DNA from: Paenibacillus sp. YN15
Lineage (GTDB): Bacteria > Bacillota > Bacilli > Paenibacillales > NBRC-103111
Length of the DNA: 36,639 nt
Assembly: GCF_003285005.1 (NCBI RefSeq)
Contig: NZ_QMFA01000025.1
Location: 57,150 to 93,788 of the forward strand
Direction: 5' to 3'
Position 1 is the first letter of the stretch, and each line of letters opens with the position of its first letter. This document shows positions 16,652 through 27,758 of the stretch, in pieces. Under the pieces are notes generated by a model, which did no database searches, was not told where the DNA came from, and saw nothing but the letters and a program-made list of their open reading frames with translations. The translations under genes and the position numbers were made by a program.

Positions 16652-17331
16652 GTGATCTGACTGTATTTCTTGCGGGGGACTCCACCGTGGCGGATTATCC
16701 TCCCGAAAGGCGGCCTATGCTGGGCTGGGGAGCCAAGCTGGGACAGTTTCTGGACGGTTCCGTCAAGATCGTGAATCAGGCAATGAATGGCCGCAGCTCC
16801 AAAAGCTTCATCAACGAAGGAAGGCTGGAGCCCATCCGCCAGGCCATGGGTCAAGGGGATGTGTTCCTGATCCAGTTCGGGCACAATGACAGCAAGGAGG
16901 ATGAGGAGCGGCGCACCGAGCCGTGGAGCACCTACCAGGAGCATCTGGCCCAATATATTGCCGCCGCCCGGGAAAAAGGAGCGGTACCGGTGCTGATTTC
17001 CTCCGTTTGCCGCCGGCGCTTCGATGACAGCGGACGGTTGGTGGATACCCACGGGGAATATCCCAAGGCCATGGAGGATCTGGCCGAGCGGGAGAAGGTG
17101 GCCTTCATCGATCTCACCGCCAAAAGTGCCGTTCTGCTCCGCCAATTGGGCAGTGAAGCCTCCGAAAAGCTGTTTACCTGGCTGAAGCCGGGGGAAAATC
17201 CCAACTATCCCGAGGGCAGCCAGGACAATACCCACCTGAACGAATACGGTGCGCAAACCATCGCCCGGCTGGTGGCGGAGGAGCTGGCCGTACTGGATAC
17301 GCCGTTGAAGGAAAAGGTCAGGCTGGACTGA
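16648..17331 (+). CDS. Rhamnogalacturonan acetylesterase (CE12, SGNH hydrolase)
   Basis: 227 aa, similar in size to Bacillus YesT/RhgT. It removes acetyl groups from rhamnogalacturonan I fragments. The SGNH blocks are clear: 'FLAGDSTVADYP' (nucleophile Ser), 'NQAMNGRSSKSF' (Gly and Asn), 'IQFGHNDSK' (Asn) and 'DNTHLNEYGA' (Asp and His). No signal peptide. It starts within the end of the CE8 gene (ATGA overlap), with SD AAGGAGG inside that gene. A strong terminator follows, closing a three-gene de-esterification operon. Confidence 0.92.
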   Translation: MSDLTVFLAGDSTVADYPPERRPMLGWGAKLGQFLDGSVKIVNQAMNGRSSKSFINEGRLEPIRQAMGQGDVFLIQFGHNDSKEDEERRTEPWSTYQEHLAQYIAAAREKGAVPVLISSVCRRRFDDSGRLVDTHGEYPKAMEDLAEREKVAFIDLTAKSAVLLRQLGSEASEKLFTWLKPGENPNYPEGSQDNTHLNEYGAQTIARLVAEELAVLDTPLKEKVRLD

Positions 17332-17349
17332 TTTGCATGTTTCATAAGT

Positions 17350-17386
17350 AAAAAACCGTCGAGAAGCTTCTTTCGGCGGTTTTTTT
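17350..17386 (+). terminator. Rho-independent terminator of the pectin-ester operon
   Basis: AAAAAACCGTCGA pairs with TTCGGCGGTTTTTT around an inner GAAGCTTC, ending in a run of seven T. It begins 19 nt after the acetylesterase stop. Confidence 0.8.
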
Positions 17387-17478
17387 GCACGCTGGGGAGA
17401 CGCCCGACCCGGAGCAGGAACCGTAGCTCCAGCTCCAATAAACGGAACCGCTTCAAGCTGCCCGTGGCTCCATCCCAA

Positions 17479-17547
17479 TTGATATTCATATTGTTATATC
17501 AACTGGAATATTATCTTATATTCACTGGGTTTTTCATCGCCTATAAT
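17479..17547 (+). promoter_or_regulatory. lacZ promoter and candidate operator
   Basis: An inverted repeat TTGATAT (17479-17485) / ATATCAA (17496-17502) with a 10-nt spacer precedes a TATAAT box at 17542-17547. The -35 is weak (TATTCA at 17519-17524, 17-nt spacing). The palindrome just upstream of -35 would suit an activator or a LacI-type regulator; none is adjacent. Confidence 0.45.
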
Positions 17548-17578
17548 CAAATTATGCTTTTACTTTTTACGAAAATGA

Positions 17579-20707
<3,129 letters not shown>

Positions 20708-20730
20708 AGCATAACCGCATAAGAAACGCC

Positions 20731-20758
20731 AAAACCCGGGGGAAAGCTCCCGGGTTTT
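20731..20758 (+). terminator. Rho-independent terminator of lacZ
   Basis: AAAACCCGGG (20731-20740) pairs perfectly with CCCGGGTTTT (20749-20758) around an 8-nt loop, 23 nt past the lacZ stop. Confidence 0.85.
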
Positions 20759-20876
20759 CCGGTGTTGGTGTTTTGGTTCTGCATATCATATTTCGCATTC
20801 GGGGAATCATGTGTAAAATAGATAAGAGCAATATTTTCCACACAGCGTCTTGACCGAAAGGGGAAGAAGAGAACAC

Positions 20877-21938
20877 ATGGATCAGAACATGTATCAAATC
20901 GCGATTGTCGGTTTCGGAGGAATGGGCAGCTACCACACCAAACTGATTCAGCCTGTGGCGCAGCTTCAGGTCCGCGGAGTTTACGACATTTTGCCGTACC
21001 GGCTGGAATTGGCCGCTACCCAGGGGCTTCGGGCTTACGGCAGTTTGGAGGAGATATTGGAGGACGATCAGGTGGATGTGGTGCTTATTGCCACCCCCAA
21101 TGATTCCCACAAGGAAATTGCCATCCGGTCGCTCCAGGCGGGCAAACATGTCATTTGCGAAAAGCCGGTTACTATAACCTCGGCGGATTTCCTGGAGATC
21201 ACCGCTGCGGCGGAAGCGGCCGGGCGGGTTTTCACTGTGCATCAGAACCGGCGCTGGGACCCGGATTTTCTTATTGTCAAGGAGATTGTGGAGAAGAAAA
21301 AAGCTGGCGAGGTTTTCCACGTGGAATCCCGGGTTCAAGGAGCCAACGGCATTCCCGGCGACTGGCGGCAGCTGGTGGCCTACGGCGGGGGGATGCTGCT
21401 GGACTGGGGCGTCCATCTTTTGGACCAGCTGCTTCTTTTGACGGACAGCAAGATTGAAAGCGTGAAGGCGGATCTCAGCACCATCCTCGGCACTGAGGTG
21501 GATGACGGTTTTACAACCACCATTCATTTCAAGGACGGCCTTTCGGCGGTAATCGAAGTGGGAACCACCAACTACATCAAGCTTCCCCGCTGGTACGTGA
21601 AGGGGACGGAGGGTACGGCGGTGATCCGCGACTGGAGTTTGGAGGGCGAAATTGTCCGCACCAACCCCGATGTGGCCAAGGTAGAGCCGACGCCGATCCA
21701 GGCCGGAGTGGGCTTAACCAAAACCATGGCGCCCCCCTCGGAAAAATCCACCCTGCGCCTGCCTGTAGAAAAAGCGGCTCCGCCGGCGCAAAGCTTCTAT
21801 GAGAATTTCGCCGCTCTTTTGGAGGGACGCTCCGCCCAGGCGGTGAAGAATGAGCAGGTGCTGCGTGTGCTCCGGCTTATCGAGACGGTTTTTGAAGCAG
21901 CCCGCACCCAGACAGTAGTGAAGGACATTGATCTGTAA
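20877..21938 (+). CDS. Gfo/Idh/MocA family oxidoreductase
   Basis: 353 aa from the ATG at 20877; an upstream TTG at 20850 is in frame but unnecessary. The N-terminal NAD(P) Rossmann fold is 'IAIVGFGGMGSYHTKLI', with 'DVVLIATPNDSHKEIAIRSLQAGKHVICEKPV' (the EKP motif carrying the catalytic Lys). The C-terminal domain has 'YGGGMLLDWGVHLLDQLL', with Asp and His of the usual catalytic motif. Members oxidise or reduce sugars, inositols or sugar acids; the substrate cannot be read from sequence. Its end overlaps the start of the MFS gene by 11 nt, suggesting the transported compound is its substrate. Confidence 0.9.
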   Translation: MDQNMYQIAIVGFGGMGSYHTKLIQPVAQLQVRGVYDILPYRLELAATQGLRAYGSLEEILEDDQVDVVLIATPNDSHKEIAIRSLQAGKHVICEKPVTITSADFLEITAAAEAAGRVFTVHQNRRWDPDFLIVKEIVEKKKAGEVFHVESRVQGANGIPGDWRQLVAYGGGMLLDWGVHLLDQLLLLTDSKIESVKADLSTILGTEVDDGFTTTIHFKDGLSAVIEVGTTNYIKLPRWYVKGTEGTAVIRDWSLEGEIVRTNPDVAKVEPTPIQAGVGLTKTMAPPSEKSTLRLPVEKAAPPAQSFYENFAALLEGRSAQAVKNEQVLRVLRLIETVFEAARTQTVVKDIDL

Positions 21939-23163
21939 AGAGCGCGGCGGCCTGAACCGGATTTTTTTGCTGGCCATCGTATTCGGCGGGTTTCTGGTTT
22001 TCGGCTTTTCGGAAAATATCAAGGGACCCGCCATCCCCCGGATTCAGGGGGATTTTTCCTTGGGGGACACGCAACTGGGACTGCTTCTTGCTCTCAATTC
22101 CCTGGGATATCTGGTGGCCTGCTCCTTTACCGGGGCATTGTCCCGGCGGATCGGCATCCGGCTGACAGGAATTCTCGCGTTTGCGCTGATGGCGGTCTCC
22201 GGCGTGCTGATGTATCTGGCGGCAAGCTACCGCTTTTTGTCGGCGTCCTATTTTTTGATGTATATCGGCAACGGGATGCTGGAGATTGGGCTGGCCATTA
22301 TGGCGGCGCGGATTTTCACCACGAATACAGGCTTTATGATGAATTTGGCCCACTTTTTCTATGGGCTTAGCTCTACGGTGGCGCCGATTATCGGGGCATC
22401 GATGATGGGCTGGCATTTTGGCGGAGGAGGAGAATGGGGCTGGCGTGGGATGTATCTGTTTATGCTGTCCCTGTCGCTTCTGCCGGTTATTCCCTCGCTC
22501 TTGGCTTCGTTTCCCCGCGTGGAGGAGGAGACGGAGCACAAGGGTGTGCCCATGCGGCTTTTGGTAAAGGACAAGGTGGCCTGGCTGATTGTAGCAGTCT
22601 TATCCTTCGGGGTTATCTCGGAGTTGGCTGTAGGCGGGTGGCTGGTGAATTTTCTGGAAAAAGCCTACGGCTGGACCACGGAGCGTTCGTCGGGCATGCT
22701 CTCTCTGTTTTTCCTGTGCTTTATGCTGGCCAGGCTGGTGCTGGGACCGGTAACGGACCGGATCGGCTATACCTTGTCCATCATGATTTTCGCCGGTTTT
22801 TCCGGTTTGTGCAGCCTGGCGGCTATTCTGTTGGGTGAGCCGGCAGCCTGGCTGTTTGCTCTGGCCGGGGCGGGAATTGCGCCGGTCTATCCCACGGTGA
22901 TGGCGCTGTTGGCCAAGCGCTATCCCCAGGGGACGGAAACGGCCATTACTTTTACCGTCACCGCCATGGGCATTGCCTGCGTCATCGGCAACGCGCTGAT
23001 CGGATGGATTATCGACGGAGTGGCGGCCCTTGCCGGCGGCGGAGAGGCAAAGCTGCTGGGCCTTCAGGCCGGGTACGGCTTTATCGCCGGTATGGCGCTG
23101 CTGTGCGCGCTGACCTGTCTGTACATGTACCGGGTCATGAAGCGGCAGGGCGGGCTGCTCTAA
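21928..23163 (+). CDS. MFS transporter coupled to the oxidoreductase
   Basis: About 411 aa with 12 predicted membrane helices. Loop 2-3 reads 'GALSRRIGIRLTG' (motif A-like) and the second half repeats 'GPVTDRIGYTL'; 'GAGIAPVYPTVMALLAKRYP' is typical of the FucP/FHS-like sugar MFS branch. Likely a sugar or polyol permease supplying the upstream oxidoreductase (inference). The start is uncertain: the TTG at 21928 overlaps the previous gene but has AAGGA only 2 nt away; a CTG at 21952 is another possibility. A strong hairpin terminator follows. Confidence 0.82.
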   Translation: MICKERGGLNRIFLLAIVFGGFLVFGFSENIKGPAIPRIQGDFSLGDTQLGLLLALNSLGYLVACSFTGALSRRIGIRLTGILAFALMAVSGVLMYLAASYRFLSASYFLMYIGNGMLEIGLAIMAARIFTTNTGFMMNLAHFFYGLSSTVAPIIGASMMGWHFGGGGEWGWRGMYLFMLSLSLLPVIPSLLASFPRVEEETEHKGVPMRLLVKDKVAWLIVAVLSFGVISELAVGGWLVNFLEKAYGWTTERSSGMLSLFFLCFMLARLVLGPVTDRIGYTLSIMIFAGFSGLCSLAAILLGEPAAWLFALAGAGIAPVYPTVMALLAKRYPQGTETAITFTVTAMGIACVIGNALIGWIIDGVAALAGGGEAKLLGLQAGYGFIAGMALLCALTCLYMYRVMKRQGGLL

Positions 23164-23183
23164 GGGCATCGGATCTTGCTGCC

Positions 23184-23227
23184 CCACAAAACGCACGGCG
23201 TCAATAGATGCCGTGCGTTTGTTGTGG
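23184..23227. terminator. Bidirectional terminator between convergent MFS genes
   Basis: CCACAAAACGCACGGC (23184-23199) pairs with GCCGTGCGTTTGTTGTGG (23210-23227) around a 10-nt loop. It sits between the plus-strand gene ending at 23163 and the minus-strand gene ending at 23261. Confidence 0.75.
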
Positions 23228-23260
23228 TGCGCCAGGGGCCGCAGTCTTGTTTGCCGCCGT

Positions 23261-24706
23261 TCAGCCTGCTTGGCCGGAGCCGCCGCGGGCTATCCGGGGC
23301 AGCAGGGCGGCGGGAAGCAGGCCAACAACGGTGAAGCACAGCGACCATAAAAAGGTGCGGTCATACGCCTGGGCGGCCATGGCTCCTGCGGAGCTTAGAC
23401 CAGTCAGCTGATGCTCCAGAATGACCGCCAGCACGGAAGCGCCGAAGGCTCCTCCAATTTGCTGGATAATCCGGGTGGCGGTGCTGGCGTGGGCGATATC
23501 CTCCTTCTTCAGTCCTTGGTAGGAGGCGGCAAGCAGAGGGAGAAATACGGCGCCAAGCCCCGCTCCCCGGATGATCAGAGAGCCGCCCAGCAGATAAAGG
23601 CTTGTATCTGCGCCGGCCATAGTGAAAGGCAGGGTGCCCAGGGCGGTGAGCAGCAAACCGCCTATGACCACAGGTCTGGGCCCGATTTGGTCGGTCAGCT
23701 TGCCGGCAAGGGAACGGGTGAGCAGCATGCCTACCCCTTGCGGAACAAGGAGCAAGCCGGAAACAAGAATGCCTTCGCCGCGGACCTGCTGATAGAACAT
23801 GGGCAGCAGCAGCATGCCGCCATAGGTGGACAAGCCGGACAGAAACAATAGGACGGTGGAAGCGGAAAAGGAACGGAGCTTGAACAACCGGATATCAATG
23901 ACGGGATTGCGCGTCCGGAATAAAGTATGGAAGACAAACAGGATCAGGAGGACGGTTCCCAGCAGCAGGGGCAATAGGACGGAACCGTGGCCGAAGCCGT
24001 GATGGGGACCAACCTCCGCCAAACCGTATATGAGGAGCACCAGGGACGGCGTAATCAGAAGAAGTCCCGTCACATCCGGGCGTCCGGCGTGCTGCGAGGG
24101 CGGGTCGTTGGCAAGCCCCCTCCAGGCCAGCGCAATGGCAAGGATGCATACGGGCAGATTCACATAAAAAATCCAGCGCCAATCCAATTGGTCTACAATG
24201 ACCCCGCCCAGCACAGGGCCCAGAATCGGTCCGATCAGGGCGGGCAGTCCGGCCACGGCCATCAGCTTGCCCAGCTTCCGGTTGCCGGCGGCGCGGACCA
24301 GCATGGTTTGCATCACGGGGATCATCAAACCTCCGCCCAGGCCTTGAATGGCCCGGAAGGCGATCAGACTGCCCAGATTCCAGGCCAGGCTGCACAGGAG
24401 AGATCCGGCCAAAAAAACGGCCAGAGCGAATATCCATACCCGTTTGCCGCCAAAACGCTCCAGCGCCCAGCCGCTAAACGGAATGATCATGCCCAATGCC
24501 AAAAGATAGCTGGTCATCACCCACTGGATGGAGGAAACCGAAGCATGCAAGGCTTCTCCCAGAGTATGGATGGCTACATTGGTAATGGTGGTGTCCAATA
24601 GAGGCGCCAGGGAGCCGATGAGGAGGATGATGGTCATTCGCACCAGATACGGGTCCAACCTTTCTTTAGGTGGCAGAGGAGCAGAGGCTTGCAGGGGGTT
24701 GCTCAT
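23261..24706 (-). CDS. DHA2 family multidrug MFS efflux pump (EmrB/QacA-like)
   Basis: 481 aa with about 14 predicted membrane helices. DHA2 markers: 'LDTTITNVAIHTLGEALHASVSSIQWVMTSYLLALGMIIP' at helix 1-2, motif A-like 'GWALERFGGKRVWIFAL', antiporter motif C 'GPILGPVLGGVIVDQLDWRWIFYVNLP', and 'VRGEGILVSGLLLVPQGVGM' in the second half. It should export drugs or lipophilic compounds by proton exchange. It is divergent from a TetR gene with shared palindromic sites between, the classical repressor-pump layout. SD AAAAGGAG, ATG at 24706. Substrates unknown. Confidence 0.92.
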   Translation of the reverse strand: MSNPLQASAPLPPKERLDPYLVRMTIILLIGSLAPLLDTTITNVAIHTLGEALHASVSSIQWVMTSYLLALGMIIPFSGWALERFGGKRVWIFALAVFLAGSLLCSLAWNLGSLIAFRAIQGLGGGLMIPVMQTMLVRAAGNRKLGKLMAVAGLPALIGPILGPVLGGVIVDQLDWRWIFYVNLPVCILAIALAWRGLANDPPSQHAGRPDVTGLLLITPSLVLLIYGLAEVGPHHGFGHGSVLLPLLLGTVLLILFVFHTLFRTRNPVIDIRLFKLRSFSASTVLLFLSGLSTYGGMLLLPMFYQQVRGEGILVSGLLLVPQGVGMLLTRSLAGKLTDQIGPRPVVIGGLLLTALGTLPFTMAGADTSLYLLGGSLIIRGAGLGAVFLPLLAASYQGLKKEDIAHASTATRIIQQIGGAFGASVLAVILEHQLTGLSSAGAMAAQAYDRTFLWSLCFTVVGLLPAALLPRIARGGSGQAG

Positions 24707-24738
24707 AAGAATGCACTCCTTTTCGGGTATAAGATACT

Positions 24739-24785
24739 ATAAGTTTCTTATTTGCACCTTATGATATAATATCCGTATAAGAAAC
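24739..24785. promoter_or_regulatory. TetR operator region between efflux pump and regulator
   Basis: A perfect inverted repeat ATAAG-TTT-CTTAT lies at 24739-24751, and its reverse-complement half ATAAGAAAC recurs at 24777-24785. Between them is TATAAT (24765-24770) pointing toward the TetR gene. The paired sites could silence both divergent promoters. Confidence 0.55.
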
Positions 24786-24821
24786 GCAACGTTTTTAATT
24801 TTGGAAAAGGAGAAAAGCAGC

Positions 24822-25433
24822 ATGGATGAACGTGATTCCGCCGCGGACAAGCGGGAAACCCGGCGGCGGGGAACTCAGCTGGAGGCGGCTATCTTCCAGG
24901 CTACCTGGGAGGAGCTGGAGGAAACTGGGTATAACCGTCTGACCATGGAAAATGTGGCCGCCCGGGCCAACACAAGCAAACCAGTCTTGTACCGCCGTTT
25001 TTCCGGAAAAGGGGAGCTGGTGCTGGCGGCTATCCGCTCGCGGGTTCCCACTCCCGAGGAGGAGATTCCCAATACAGGGGAGCTGCGGGCGGATCTGCTG
25101 GCGGTTATGGAGAACATGAACCGCAATCTGAAGCGGATCGGTCCGAAAACCCTCCACGGGCTGATGGTGGACCTGGGCGACCGTTCCTTGACCGATATGT
25201 TGTTTCCCAGTGGTCGAAGCCATCATACAGTCCAGACCATCCTCCGCCGGGCGGAGGAACGCGGGGAGGTGGAGCTGGGCAGGCTTCCTCTGCGGATTCT
25301 CGCGCTGCCCGCAGATTTGATGCGGCATGAGATCCTCATGTCGTACGAGCCTGTATCCGACGAGGCCATAAGGGAGATTGTGGACGAGATTGTGCTGCCC
25401 CTGATCCGCATCCATATGGCGGAGCGGACTTAG
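24822..25433 (+). CDS. TetR/AcrR family repressor
   Basis: 203 aa from the ATG at 24822, with AAAGGAG upstream; an in-frame TTG at 24801 overlaps that SD and is rejected. The HTH is 'LTMENVAARANTSKPVLYRRFSGKGELVLAAI', the standard TetR_N pattern. The C-terminal ligand domain ('IGPKTLHGLMVDLGDRSLTDMLF') resembles the TetR_C_11-like group common in drug-pump repressors. It is divergent from the DHA2 pump and probably represses the pump and itself, with the pump's substrates as inducers (inference). Confidence 0.9.
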   Translation: MDERDSAADKRETRRRGTQLEAAIFQATWEELEETGYNRLTMENVAARANTSKPVLYRRFSGKGELVLAAIRSRVPTPEEEIPNTGELRADLLAVMENMNRNLKRIGPKTLHGLMVDLGDRSLTDMLFPSGRSHHTVQTILRRAEERGEVELGRLPLRILALPADLMRHEILMSYEPVSDEAIREIVDEIVLPLIRIHMAERT

Positions 25434-25506
25434 ACGCGCCGAAGACGGGCGAAGGAGGGGCCGGATTGGTCTGTTTCCGCGCCTAGGGCGGCGTTGGCTG
25501 CCTCTT

Positions 25507-26061
25507 TAGCGGAAGGAGATTTCCGCTATTGCTCACTCGCTGCCGGGGTGGTGGCGCATAACGGAAGCGGATTTCCGCTATGCTTCCCGTTTCCCCGGAG
25601 AAAGCGGATGTGCCCCCGGGATAGCGGAAGATCGCTTCCGCTAATCTCCGGCCGCGCAGCCGGTTCCGGCGCATAGCGGAAAATCGCTTCCGCAATTTTG
25701 TGAAGCAGCCCCGGGAGCCGCTTTTTCAGAAATAGCGGCTCATGCTGCGTTTCCCACCGCACCTTTAGACCGATGAAATGTCGAAGATGGCCCTCAAACC
25801 GGCTTTGCCGGTTTCGAGGCTTCCATAACACTATCCGGCCTGCGGCAGGGACCAGTGTTATTTCAGGGTAGCGGCCTATATATTTCCGCTATTTGGGCCG
25901 TGCAGCCATTTTGGCGGGAATAGCGGCAGTATGTTTTCCGCTATTGTTCCGCCGCGGGCCGCTTCCGCGGCATAAAAAAGGGAATAGCGGAAATTCCCCT
26001 GCCGCTATTCCCCGATTTGTCCCGTGCAGCCTGCAATAGCGGAAAATTGCCTTCCGCTATA
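25507..26061 (+). repeat. Array of about nine TAGCGGAA/TTCCGCTA hairpins (cluster C)
   Basis: Palindromic units recur at about 25507-25528, 25557-25582, 25622-25643, 25674-25693, 25731-25755 (half), 25869-25890, 25919-25945, 25984-26009 and 26036-26060. The best have 8- to 10-bp perfect arms and 4- to 6-nt loops, e.g. TAGCGGAAG-ATCG-CTTCCGCTA at 25622-25643. Two are followed by TATTTGGGC or TATTGC, like the ends of clusters A, B, D and E. Two other hairpins sit in the middle: AAACCGGC-TTT-GCCGGTTT (25796-25814) and ATAACACT/AGTGTTAT (25825-25832, 25854-25861). No coding capacity seen. Confidence 0.75.
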
Positions 26062-26086
26062 AACGCCGCCGCGCCGGAGCATCACA

Positions 26087-26112
26087 AAAAGCCGCCCAAC
26101 CGGGCGGCTTTT
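26087..26112. terminator. Bidirectional terminator
   Basis: AAAAGCCGCCC (26087-26097) pairs with GGGCGGCTTTT (26102-26112) around AACC. It could terminate minus-strand transcription from the GH27 gene, though it lies about 230 nt past that stop, beyond the tandem repeat. Confidence 0.7.
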
Positions 26113-26140
26113 CCCTTACCCCAACGAACGCGGCTGCCGT

Positions 26141-26340
26141 CAGCCCAAACTAAGCTTCACCAGCCGCCAGCTTGCTCCGTCCGCCATACTAAACTTAGCC
26201 GGTCACCAACCGGTCACCAGTTTGCTCCGTCCGCCACACTAAGCTCGCCAGCCACCAGTTTGCTCCGTCCGCGCACTAAGCTCGCGTCAGCCACCAGTTG
26301 CTCCGTCCGCCACACTAAGCTTCCCCAGCCACCGGTCCTG
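26141..26340 (+). repeat. Degenerate tandem repeat, about 40-bp period, 4 to 5 copies
   Basis: The units share GCTCCGTCCGCCACACTAAG, seen with small changes at about 26174, 26224, 26271 and 26310, followed by GCTCGCCAG or similar and a CCACCAGTT lead-in. Period is roughly 39-46 nt, and the copy nearest the GH27 stop is truncated. There are no unique spacers and no palindrome, so it is not CRISPR. It lies directly downstream of the GH27 stop, between that gene and the terminator. Confidence 0.7.
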
Positions 26341-26343
26341 CCA

Positions 26344-27651
26344 TCAGCCCTCCGGCTCCAGCTTCACCAGCCTGCTGCTGTGGGGCGGCAGCATAAACCG
26401 GAGCACGCTCACCTGCCCCAGGCTGCGCCGCTCCCACAGGTCCCGGACCTCCCGGGCTCCCGCCAGGCCCAGCTCAGCTAGCTCCGCGCTCACCTCCGCG
26501 GGTTCATCCCCGAGATTGAAGAAAGCTGCGTAGATGCCTCCATCGGGAGCTCGCGCCACCCACACGGCCCGGTCCTCCCGCCGGTAAAGGGGCCTGGCGT
26601 CCCGGCCGTCCCGGTGGACCGCCAGCACCTCTTCATTGGTCAGCAGGGACAAGGTCCACGCGTCATTGTCCCGCAGCTCCCCGCCGAACATCAGCGGCGA
26701 GCGGAAAATACTCCACAGCGTCATCATCGTGCGCTGCTCCTCCCGGGTAAACCGGGTCTGGCGGTCGCTTGCTCCGCCGTCTACGGAGCGCAGGCCGATA
26801 TGGCCCAGGGGGAGCATATCGCAATCCGGCCAGGAGCCGCCGCCCACGAAAGGGTACCACTGCTCGCAGCGACCGAACATGTCCTTCAGGAGCGGCCACA
26901 AATCCCAGAAGTCGTCGGTCATCCGCCACATATTGGCATTGGTTGTAAGCAAGCCGCCGTACTCCAGAGGCGCGGCTCCCGGCGATAGGCTCAGCACCAT
27001 GGGACGCCCGCAGCGGTCAATGGCCGTGCGGATCATCTCGATTTCCCGGTGATGGATGTGATAAAGCCGGGAGGCGGCAATGTCGTCCACCTTCACAAAA
27101 TCCACTTCCCATTCCGCATAGAGCCGGAACAGGGAATCATAATAGGCTTGGGCGCCCTCTGCCGCGGGATTGATCCCGTACATATCCGAATTCCATGGGC
27201 AGATATTGTTGGAGGCAATCTCCCGGGCCCGGCGGTCTGTGCCCAGCACAGGGGTATTGGCATGCACAGCCTGACGGGGAATGCCTCTCATAATGTGGAT
27301 GCCGAATTTGAGACCCATGCCGTGGATGCTGTCCGCCAGCGGCTTGAAGCCTTTGCCTCCGGCCGAGGAAGGAAACCGGTTGGCTGCGGGAATCAGCCGG
27401 GAATACCCGTCCATTTCCAACGGGACAAAGGGGCGGTAAGCGGAGGAATGAGCTCCCGGCTCATACCATTGAATGTCCACCACCACATACTCCCAACCGA
27501 AGGGCTTCAGATGCTCCGCCATGTAGCGGGCATTCCCCAGCACCTCCTCCTCTGTCACGCTCGCCCCATAACAGTCCCAGCTGTTCCAGCCCATAGGCGG
27601 GGTTGCCGCATATTGCTTATGCGCCGCTTTATATACACCTGCTTCGGACAT
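26344..27651 (-). CDS. GH27 family alpha-galactosidase-type glycosidase
   Basis: 435 aa from the ATG at 27651 (AAGGGAG, 9-nt spacer); earlier in-frame starts at 27675 and 27660 lack proper sites. GH27 signatures: 'TPPMGWNSWDCYGASVTEEEVLGNARYMAEHL' at the N-terminus, 'YVVVDIQWYEP', 'GLKFGIHIMRGIPRQAV', nucleophile Asp in 'DFVKVDDIA' and acid/base Asp in 'MWRMTDDFWDLW'. The C-terminal beta-sandwich is present. No signal peptide; acts in the cytoplasm on alpha-galactosides or beta-L-arabinopyranosides, both of which occur in GH27. It lies 108 nt downstream of an AraC gene in the same orientation, its likely regulator. Confidence 0.9.
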   Translation of the reverse strand: MSEAGVYKAAHKQYAATPPMGWNSWDCYGASVTEEEVLGNARYMAEHLKPFGWEYVVVDIQWYEPGAHSSAYRPFVPLEMDGYSRLIPAANRFPSSAGGKGFKPLADSIHGMGLKFGIHIMRGIPRQAVHANTPVLGTDRRAREIASNNICPWNSDMYGINPAAEGAQAYYDSLFRLYAEWEVDFVKVDDIAASRLYHIHHREIEMIRTAIDRCGRPMVLSLSPGAAPLEYGGLLTTNANMWRMTDDFWDLWPLLKDMFGRCEQWYPFVGGGSWPDCDMLPLGHIGLRSVDGGASDRQTRFTREEQRTMMTLWSIFRSPLMFGGELRDNDAWTLSLLTNEEVLAVHRDGRDARPLYRREDRAVWVARAPDGGIYAAFFNLGDEPAEVSAELAELGLAGAREVRDLWERRSLGQVSVLRFMLPPHSSRLVKLEPEG

Positions 27652-27727
27652 GTAACCCATCTCCCTTGTTTTCAAGTAATCAGCCTTCTACAGGTATCAT
27701 AGGAAATGTTCAGCGCAAAAGCTACGA

Positions 27728-27737
27728 CAATTAATTG
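27728..27737. promoter_or_regulatory. Small palindrome between AraC and GH27 genes
   Basis: The perfect palindrome CAATTAATTG lies in the 107-nt gap, and a TATGAT -10-like box with no good -35 follows toward the GH27 start. This fits an AraC-dependent promoter, but the site is short. Confidence 0.25.
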
Positions 27738-27758
27738 CCCCCGATTGTAAAATATTGC

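Noticed and set aside
17421-17460. Another repeat-cluster copy near lacZ (CCAATAAACGGAACCGC)
   Set aside because: A single degenerate match to the inverted unit of cluster B without partner copies; could be a relic but not supported.
24752-24770. TTGCAC and TATAAT as a promoter for the TetR gene
   Set aside because: Only 7 nt separate the boxes; the TATAAT may be a real -10 but TTGCAC is not its -35.
26141-26340. CRISPR-like repeat array
   Set aside because: The repeats are contiguous with a period of about 40 nt, imperfect, and have no unique spacers; no cas genes are nearby.
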